Made by a program: the position numbers and the translations under genes. The notes beneath the pieces are model-generated. The model had not been told where the DNA came from and made no database searches. It saw only the letters and a list, made by a program, of their open reading frames with translations. 64,000 nucleotides of DNA from Callorhinus ursinus (Eukaryota; Chordata; Mammalia; Carnivora; Otariidae), in contig NW_020312828.1 of the NCBI RefSeq assembly GCF_003265705.1, positions 56,213,701 through 56,277,700 on the forward strand. Reading direction: 5' to 3'. How positions within the stretch are numbered: the first letter of the stretch is position 1; each line of letters begins with the position of its first letter. Of the stretch, positions 57,001-64,000 are shown one piece after another.

Positions 57001-58790
57001 GAGGAGTAGGAGACCTTGATTTCGTCTGGTCTCAGGATTCAGCTGAACAGGGATCAAACCAATCTGAACACCTACGAACTCAACAGGAGATTGAAGAAGA
57101 GAGTAGCAACAACTCTCTGAACAGAGAAGCGACCACTTACTGGAAGGTAGGATGTGTGGAGAAGTGAATCCGAGGCGATATTCGGGAGGATAGACGGCGG
57201 GGGAGGGGGCCTCCGTCGGCCGCTTCTGGCAAGTGATTGAGCCGCGGAGCACAAAATCGGAACTTTTAGAAGCCGGCTCTGCTGAGGGATGTTACTCCAG
57301 TGGCTAAGTGGGGGGGTAGAACCCCCATGGTACAGTGTGGTCTCAGGACCCTCGGGGTCACAGAAAAACCGGGGGTGCCTGAGTGCAGCAGAGCTCCCAG
57401 GTATTGGAGCGGGGAAGCCGGCTGCAGAGACGGAGCCGAGGCGCAGGCTCTCAGCTCGGGGTTGCCATAAACTGTGATCCGCGGCCCAGTCAGGCCACTG
57501 CTCCTCCAGCAGGGACCCAACAAGCAGCAGAGCTAGGGAGACTCCCCTTCCTCCCTGGGGAGGAGTGGCGTGGGAGCGCACCGCCGGGATCTGCTGGGTT
57601 TGGAGACACCACACGGGGTCGGGTGCCAGAGATAGAAACGCTCGGTCACAGGCCGGGTGAGCATGGAGTGTGGCCGGAGACCGGGGAGACGGGAGTGACT
57701 GCTTTTCTCTGGGGAAGCACTGAGGAGCGGGGCCCTGAGTTCTCAGCTCCCCCGAGTGGAGATTGGGGGGCCACCATTTTCACCCTGGTCCTCCAAATCT
57801 GTACTGAGAGCTTGCAGGGAACAAAAGCTCCCGAGAGCAAACCCGAACAGCTTGCTTAGCCCGGACCGACAAGGGCGGGGCAATTCTGCCTCCGGCAAAG
57901 ACATTTGGAAACCACGGCAACAGGCCCCTCCCCCAGAAGATCAGCACGAACAGCCAGCAAGCCAAGACCAAGTTTACTGATCAAGGAGAACGGGAGAACT
58001 CCAGTGCTAGGGGAATACTGCACATAGAATTCATAGCTTTTTTTTACCATGATTCATTAGTTTTTCACAGTTAATTTTTTAACTTTTTTTTCATTTTTCT
58101 TTTTCCCTTTTTCAATCAACATCTTATCAATCCCTTTTTTAAAAAAACATTTTTTTATTTTTCATTTTTAGAGTCATATTTTATCCCTTCATGGTAGTTA
58201 CCCTTATTTTTGGCATATATATATATATATAAGTTGTTCTCTTTAAAATTTTGAGATACAGTTTCTTCTAACAGATCAAAATATACCCTAAATCACTAGT
58301 GTATGGCTTTGTTCTAGTCTCCTGCCTCATCACATTCGCTCACATTTTTTTTCTTTTTTCTTTTTTTTTAAATCTTCTTTCTTTCTTCAAACAACTTATC
58401 AATTCCTTTCATAAAATCTTTTATAATTTTCATCTTTGCAGTCATCTTCCATCCCTTCATTGTATCAACCCTTATTTTGTACATATATAAGTCTTTCTTC
58501 CCTTAAAATTTTAGGAGGCACTTTTTTCTAACAGACCAATATATGCCAAAAATCTAGTGTGTGACACTGATCTATGCACTAGCCTGATCATATTTGATCA
58601 TATTCTGTTTTTTTGTATTGTTCTGTTTTTGTTTTTATCTTTTTCTTTTTTTTTTTTCCTTTCTTTTTTCCTTCTTTCCCTGGTTTCAGGTCTTTTCTGA
58701 TTTGTATACAGTATATTTGCTGGGGACGTTGTTAACCTGTCAGCATTTTGTTCTCTCATTCATCTATTCTCCTCTGGACAAAATGACAAG
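57001..58790 (+). promoter_or_regulatory. L1 5'UTR with internal promoter region
   Basis: The first ~1 kb is by far the most CpG-rich DNA in the window (for example agacggcggggg at 57190 and gccggctgc at 57418), as expected for an internal L1 promoter. No TATA box. From 58030 the composition changes to T/C-rich, and a ~260-270 bp unit is present twice (about 58100-58330 and 58370-58590). The 158-codon plus frame (57383-57859) and 180-codon minus frame (57072-57614) in the CpG part have no recognised domain. A (TA)n run lies at 58217-58232. Confidence 0.85.
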
Positions 58791-59669
58791 ATGAAAAAAT
58801 CACCTCAGCAAAAAGAACAAGAGGTAGTACCGTCAGCCAGGGACCTACTCAATACGGACATTAGTACGATGTCGGACCTAGAGTTCAGAATCATGACTTT
58901 AAAGATACTAGCTGGGCTTGAAAAAAGCGTGGAAGTTATTAGAGAAACCCTTTCTGGAGAAATAAAAGAACTAAAATCTAACCAAGTCAAAATCAAAAAG
59001 GCTATTAATGAGGTGCAATCAAAAATGGGGGCACTAACTGCCAGGGTAATGAGGCAGAAGAGAGAATCAGCGATATAGAAGACCAAATGATGGAAAATAA
59101 AGAGGCTGAGAAAAAGAGAGGGAAATGACAGGATCACGAGGGCAGAATTCGAGAGATAAGCAATACGATAACACAAAACATTAGAATAATTAGGATCCCA
59201 GAAGAACAAAGAGAGAGAGGGGCAGAAGGTATATTGGAGCAAATAATAGCAGAGAACTTCCCTAATGTGAGAAAGGAAACAGGCATTAAAATCCAGGAGG
59301 CACAGAGAACCCCTCTCAAAATCAATAAAAATAGGTCAACACCCCGACATCTAATAGTAAAACTTATGAGTCTCAGAGACAAAGAGAAAATCCTGAAAGC
59401 AGCTCGGGAGAAGAGATATGTAACCTACAATGGTAGAAATATTAGATTGGCAAGAGACCTAGCCAGAGAGACCTGGCAGGCCAGAAAGGACTGGCATGAT
59501 ATCTTCAGAGCACTAAACGAGAAAAAATATGCAGCCAAGAATACTATATCCAGCTAGGCTGTCGTTGAAAATAGAAGGAGAGATAAAAAGGTTCCAGGAC
59601 AAATAAAAACTAAAGGAATTTGCAAACACGAAACCAGCCCTACAAGAAATATTGAAAGGGGTCCTCTAA
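58791..59669 (+). pseudogene. L1 ORF1 (RNA-binding chaperone), broken
   Basis: ORF1p trimerises through a coiled coil and coats L1 RNA. The start ATG at 58791 gives MKKSPQQKEQEVV followed by the coiled-coil region (EFRIMTLKILAGLEKSVEVI, then GEIKELKSN), then frame 0 is lost at about 59046. The next part (EERISDIEDQMMENKEAE) is in another frame. It meets an in-frame TGA at 59126-59128, then continues to the RRM and C-terminal domains: RIPEEQRERGAEGILEQIIAENFPN, RSTPRHLIVKLMSLRDKEKILKAAREK, DLARETWQARKDWHDIF. A second shift near 59530 restores frame 0, a TAA interrupts at about 59609, and the natural stop is TAA at 59667. About 292 codons in all, two shifts and two stops. Confidence 0.9.
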
Positions 59670-59749
59670 GCAAAGAGAAAGCCTAAAAGCAGCATAGATC
59701 AGAAAGCACACAGGCAGTATACAGTCACAGTCACCTTACAGGCATTACA

Positions 59750-62700
59750 ATGGCACTAAATTCATACCTTTCAACAGTTACTCTGAAAGCAAATGGGCTA
59801 AATGCCCTAATCAAAAGACACAGGCTATCAGATTGGATTAAAAAACAAGACCCATCGATATGCTGTCTGCAAGAGACTCATTTTAGACCCAAAGCCACCC
59901 CCAGATTGAAAGTGAAGGGGTGGAAAACCATTTGCCATGCTAATGGACACCAAAAGAAAGCTGGGGTGGCAATTCTTATGTCAGACAAATTAGATTTTTA
60001 AAACAAAGACTGTAATAAGAGTTGAAGAAGGACACTATATCCTACTTCAAAGGTCTATCCACCAAGAAGATCTAACAATTGTAAATATCTATGCCCCTAA
60101 CATGGGAGCAACCAATTATATAAGGCAATTAATAACAAAAGCAAAGAAACACATTGACAACAATACAATAATAGTGGGGGACTTCAACAACCCCCTCACT
60201 GAAATGGACAGATCATCTAAGCAAAAGATCAAGAAGGAAATAAAGACTTTAAATAACACACTGGACCAAATGGACTTCACAGACATATTCAGAACATTCC
60301 ATCCCAAAGCAATGGAATACACATTCTTCTCTAATGCCAATGGAACTTTCTCCAGAACTGATTACATCCTAGGTCACAAATCAGGTCTCAACTGGTACCA
60401 AAAGATTGGGATGATTCCCTGCATATTTTCAGACCACAATGCTTTGAAACTAGAACTCGATCACAAGAGGAAAGTCGGAAAGAACTCAAATACATGGAGG
60501 CTAAAGAGCATCCACTAAAGAATGAATGGGTCAACCAGGAAATTAAAGGAAAATTTAAAAAAAATTCATAGAAACAAATGAAAAGGAAAACACGACTGTT
60601 CAAAATCACTGGGATACAGCAAAGGCAGTCCTGAGAGGAAAGTATATAGCAATAAAAGCCTTTCTCAAGAAACAAGAAAGGTCTCAAATACAAAACCTAA
60701 CACTGCACCTAAAGGAGCTGGAGAAAGAACAGCAAATAAAGCCTAAAGCCAGCAGGAGAAGAGAAATAATAAAGATCAGAGCAGAAATCAATGAAAGAAA
60801 CCAAAAGAACAGTAGAACAGATCCACGAAACTAGGAGCTGGTTCTTTGAAAGAATTAACAAGATTGATAAGCCCCTGGCCAGACTTATCAAAAAGAAAAG
60901 AGAAATGACCGAAATCAACAAAATCATGAATCAAAGAGGAGAGATCACAACCAACACCAAAGACATACAATTATAAGAACATATTACGAGCACCTCTATG
61001 CCAGCAAATTAGATAACCTGGAAGAAATGGGTGCATTCCTAGAGATGTATCAACTACCAAAACTGAACCAGGAAGAAATAGAAAACCTGAACAGACCTAT
61101 AACCACTAAGGAAATTGAAGCAGTCATCAAAAATCTCCCAACAAACAAAAGCCCAGGGCCACATGGCTTCCCAGGAGAATTCTATCAGACATTTAAAGAA
61201 GAATTAATACCTACTCTCCTGAAACTGTTCCAAAAAATAGAAATGGAAGGAAAACTTCCAAACTCATTTTATGAGGCCACCATTACCTTGATCCCCAAAC
61301 CAGACAAAGACCCCATCCAAAAGGAGAATTACAGACCAATATCCTTGATGAACATGGATGCAAAAATTCTCACCAAAATACTAGCCAATAGGATCCAACA
61401 GAACATTAAAAGGATTATTCACCATGACCAAGTGGGATTAATCCCTGGGCTACAAGGTTGGTTCAACATCCACAAATCAATCAACGTGATACAATACATT
61501 AACAAAAGAAAGAACAAGAATCATATGATCCTCTCAATAGATTCAGAAAAAGCATTTGACAAAGTACAGCATCATTTCTTGATCAAAACTATTCAGAGTA
61601 TAGGGATAGAGGGTACATACCTCAATATTATAAAAGCCATCTATGAAAAACCTACCGTGAATATCATTCTCAATGGGGAAAAGCTGAGAGCTTTTCCCCT
61701 AAGGTCAGGAACGCGGCAGGGATGTCCACTATCACCACTGCTATTCAACATAGTATTAGAAGTCCTAGCCACAGCCATCAGACAACAAAAAGAAATCAAA
61801 GGCATCCAAATCGGCAAAGAGGAAGTCAAACTCTCACTCTTTGCAGATGATATGATACTGTATGTGGAAAACCCAAAAGACTCCACTCCAAAACTGCTAG
61901 AACACATACAGGAATTCAGTAAAGTAGCAGGATATAAAATCAATGCACAGAAATCAGTGGCATTCCTATACACCAACAACAAGACAGAAGAGAGACAAAT
62001 CAAGGAGTCGATCCCATTTACAATTGCACCCAAAACCATAAGATACCTAGGAATAAATTTAACCAAAGAGGCAAAGGATCTGTACTCAGAAAACTATAAA
62101 ATACTCATGAAAGAAATTGAAGAAGACACAAAGAAATGGAAAAACATTCCATGCTCATGGATTGGAAGAACATTGTGAAGATGTCAATGCTACCTAGAGC
62201 AATCTACACATTCAATGCAATCCCCATCAAAATACCATCCACTTTTTTCAATGAAATGGAACAAATAATCCTAAAATTTGTATGGAACCAGAAGAGACCC
62301 CAAATAGCCAGAAGAATATTGAAAAAGAAAAGCAAAGCTGGCGGCATCACATTTCCGGACTTCCAGCTCTATTACAAAGCTGTCATCATCAAAACAGTAT
62401 GGTACTGGCACAAAAACAGACACATTGATCAATGGAACAGAATAGAGAGCCCAGAAATGGACCCTCAACTCTATGGTCAACTAATCTTTGAGAAAGTAGC
62501 AAAGAATGTCCAATGGAAAAAAGACAGTCTTCAACAAATGGTGTTGGGAAAATTGGACAGCCACATGCAGAAGAATGAAACTGGACCATTTCCTTACACC
62601 ACACACAAAAATAGACTCCAAATGGTTGAAAGACCTAAACGTGAGACAGGAGTCCATCAAAATCCTAAAGGAGAACACAGTTAGCAACCTCTTCGACCTC

Positions 62701-63553
62701 AGCCACAGCAACTTCTTCCTAGAAACATCGCCAAAGGCAAGGGAAGCAAGGGCAAAGATGAACTATTGGGACTTCATCAAGATAAAAACTTTTGCACAGG
62801 AAAAGAAACAGTCCAGAAAACCAAAAGACAACCGACAGAATGCGAGAAGATATTTGCAAATGACATATCAGATAAAGGGCTAGTATCCAAAATCTATAAA
62901 GAACTTATCAAACTCAACACCCAAAGAACAAATAATCCAATCAAGAAATGGGCAGAAGACATGAACAGTCATTTTTCCAAAGAAGACATCCAGTGGCCAA
63001 CAGACACACGAAAAAGTGCTCAACATCGCTCGGCATCAGGGAAATCCAAATCAAAACCTCAGTGAGATACCACCTCACACCAGTCAGAATGGCTAAAATT
63101 AACAAGTCAGGAAACGACAGATGTTGGCGGGGATATGGAGAAAGGGGAACCCTCCTACACTGTTGGTGGGAATGCAAGCTAATGCAACCACCTTGGAAAA
63201 CAGTATGGAGGTTCCTCAAACAGTTGAAAATAGTGCTACCATATGATCCAGCAATTGCACTACTGGGTATTTACCACAAAGATGCAAATGTAGGGATCCA
63301 AATGGGTACGTGCACCCCAATGTTTATAGCAGCAATGTCCACAATAGCCAAACTGTGGAAAGAGCCAAGATGTCCATCAACAGATGAATGGATAAAGAAG
63401 AAGTGGTATATATACACAATAGAATATTATGCAGCCATCAAAAGGAATGAGAGCTTGCCATTTGCAGCAACATGGAGGGAACTGGAGGGTGTTATGCTGA
63501 GTGAAATAAGTCAATCAGAGAAAGACATGTATCATATGACCTCACTGATTTGA
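59750..63553 (+). pseudogene. L1 ORF2 (endonuclease and reverse transcriptase), broken
   Basis: ORF2p nicks target DNA and copies L1 RNA at the nick. Pieces in order: endonuclease (59750-60001 with CCLQETHF, stop at 59999; 60102-60518 with VGDFNNPLTEMDRSSKQ, FSRTDYILGHKSG and FSDHNALKLE); linker 60791-60976; reverse transcriptase 61027-62178 (383 codons, the longest frame in the window) with [24 protein letters not shown] and the catalytic LFADDMILY (FADD codons at 61840-61851); then 62136-62684, 62506-62883, 62766-63065 and 62948-63553. The cysteine-rich end reads [19 protein letters not shown], so the second Cys of the motif is Tyr. At least seven frame changes or stops, so non-functional. 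ATG at 59750 is 80 bp after the ORF1 stop. Confidence 0.93.
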
Positions 63554-64000
63554 GGAATTCTTAATCTTAGGAAACAAACTGAGTGTTGCTGCAGTGGTGG
63601 GGAGTGGGAGGGATGGGGTGGCTGGGTGATAGACATTGGGTAGGGTATGTGCTATGTTGAGTGCTGTGAATTGTGCAAGACTGTGGAATCACAGATCTGT
63701 ACTTCTGAAACAAATAATGCAACATATGTTAAACAAAAAGAATAAAAGTAGAAGATAGCAGGAGGGGAAAGAGGAAGGGGAGTAAGTCAGAGGGGGAAAC
63801 AAATCATGAGAGATGATGGACTCTGAAAAACAAACTGAGGGTTCTAGAGGGGAGGAGAGTGGTGTGATGGGTTAGCCTGGTGACGGGTATTAAAGAGGGC
63901 ACATTCTGCATGGTGCACTGGGTGTTATGCACAATGAATCATGGAACACTACATCAAAAACTAATGATGTAATGTATGGTGATTAACATAACAATAAAAA
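63554..64000 (+). repeat. L1 3'UTR and polyadenylation signal
   Basis: After the ORF2 stop comes a G-rich part (tggtggggagtgggagggatgg, 63593-63614, on the sense strand, a common L1 3'UTR property), a purine-rich region (63751-63800), then the carnivore 3' terminus 'gcactgggtgttatgcac', 'aactaatgatgtaatgtatgg' and aataaa at 63993-63998. The A-tail is cut by the window end. Confidence 0.92.

Larger units (their letters stand above)
57001..64000 (+). mobile_element. Nearly full-length L1 retrotransposon
   Basis: A 7.0 kb carnivore L1 on the plus strand, complete from the 5'UTR (start gaggagtaggagaccttg) through ORF1, ORF2 and 3'UTR to aataaaaa at the window end. Order: CpG-rich 5'UTR about 57001-58000, pyrimidine-rich 5'UTR 58030-58790, ORF1 58791-59669, spacer of 80 bp, ORF2 from 59750 to 63553, 3'UTR 63554-64000. 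Both ORFs are broken, so it cannot move by itself. The poly-A and right target duplication lie beyond the window. Confidence 0.95.

Noticed and set aside
57072..57614. 180-codon minus-strand ORF as a host gene
   Set aside because: It lies wholly in the CpG-rich L1 5'UTR. No domain is recognised, and high GC explains the long frame.
58805..59242. 145-codon minus-strand ORF
   Set aside because: It is the antisense shadow of L1 ORF1, which has the recognisable coiled-coil and RRM translation on the plus strand.
1..64000. CRISPR array, operon or prophage
   Set aside because: No spaced direct repeats, no dense coding and no ribosome-binding sites are present. SINEs, LINEs and microsatellites show mammalian DNA.

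Overview
The window is non-coding DNA from a placental mammal, and its repeats identify a caniform carnivoran. About twenty tRNA-Lys-derived SINEs share the carnivore head (cgcctgggtggctcag) and an A-rich tail with aataaa units. The young L1 copies carry a carnivore-type 3' end (acacccagtgctc / taatgatgtaatgtatggtg). No SINE of the modern dog type or the typical cat type was seen, so I infer an arctoid (bear, seal or mustelid lineage). I cannot name the species from sequence alone.

I found no host protein-coding gene. The longest open frames are pieces of L1 ORF2. The remaining ORFs are short, lack convincing codon structure, or lie in repeats. Repeat boundaries without a stated target-site duplication are accurate to about 10-30 bp.

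Layout. 0-10 kb: old L1 fragments, a truncated SINE joined to L1, a minus-strand SINE with a 13-bp duplication, and three stacked L1 3' ends (5.8-7.7 kb), the last with a 5' inversion. 10-17 kb: mostly unique AT-rich DNA with two inverted copies of a ~0.5 kb TIR DNA transposon, a MER5A-like copy, an LTR-like repeat and a MIR. 19.9-25.2 kb: an old minus-strand L1 split by a second L1, itself split by a third. The outer inserted L1 contains an 82-bp antisense 5S rRNA fragment. 25-31 kb: SINEs, L2 and a 2.2 kb minus-strand L1. 33-38 kb: seven SINEs in 4.4 kb, all on the plus strand, one pair forming a dimer. 38-50 kb: a sparse region with MIRs, an MLT1-like LTR, a solo LTR with a 5-bp duplication and an ancient L1. 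50-55 kb: old minus-strand L1 3' halves and an unexplained GC-richer block (51.8-52.4 kb). 57.0-64.0 kb: a nearly full-length plus-strand L1 with CpG-rich 5'UTR, broken ORF1, broken ORF2 and 3'UTR, running to the window edge.

Nothing here forms a pathway. The functional logic is retrotransposition: L1 proteins supply reverse transcriptase and endonuclease, SINEs use them in trans, and the duplications, inversions and nesting record the order of events. The most unusual object is the 5S rRNA fragment inside an L1 reverse-transcriptase region.
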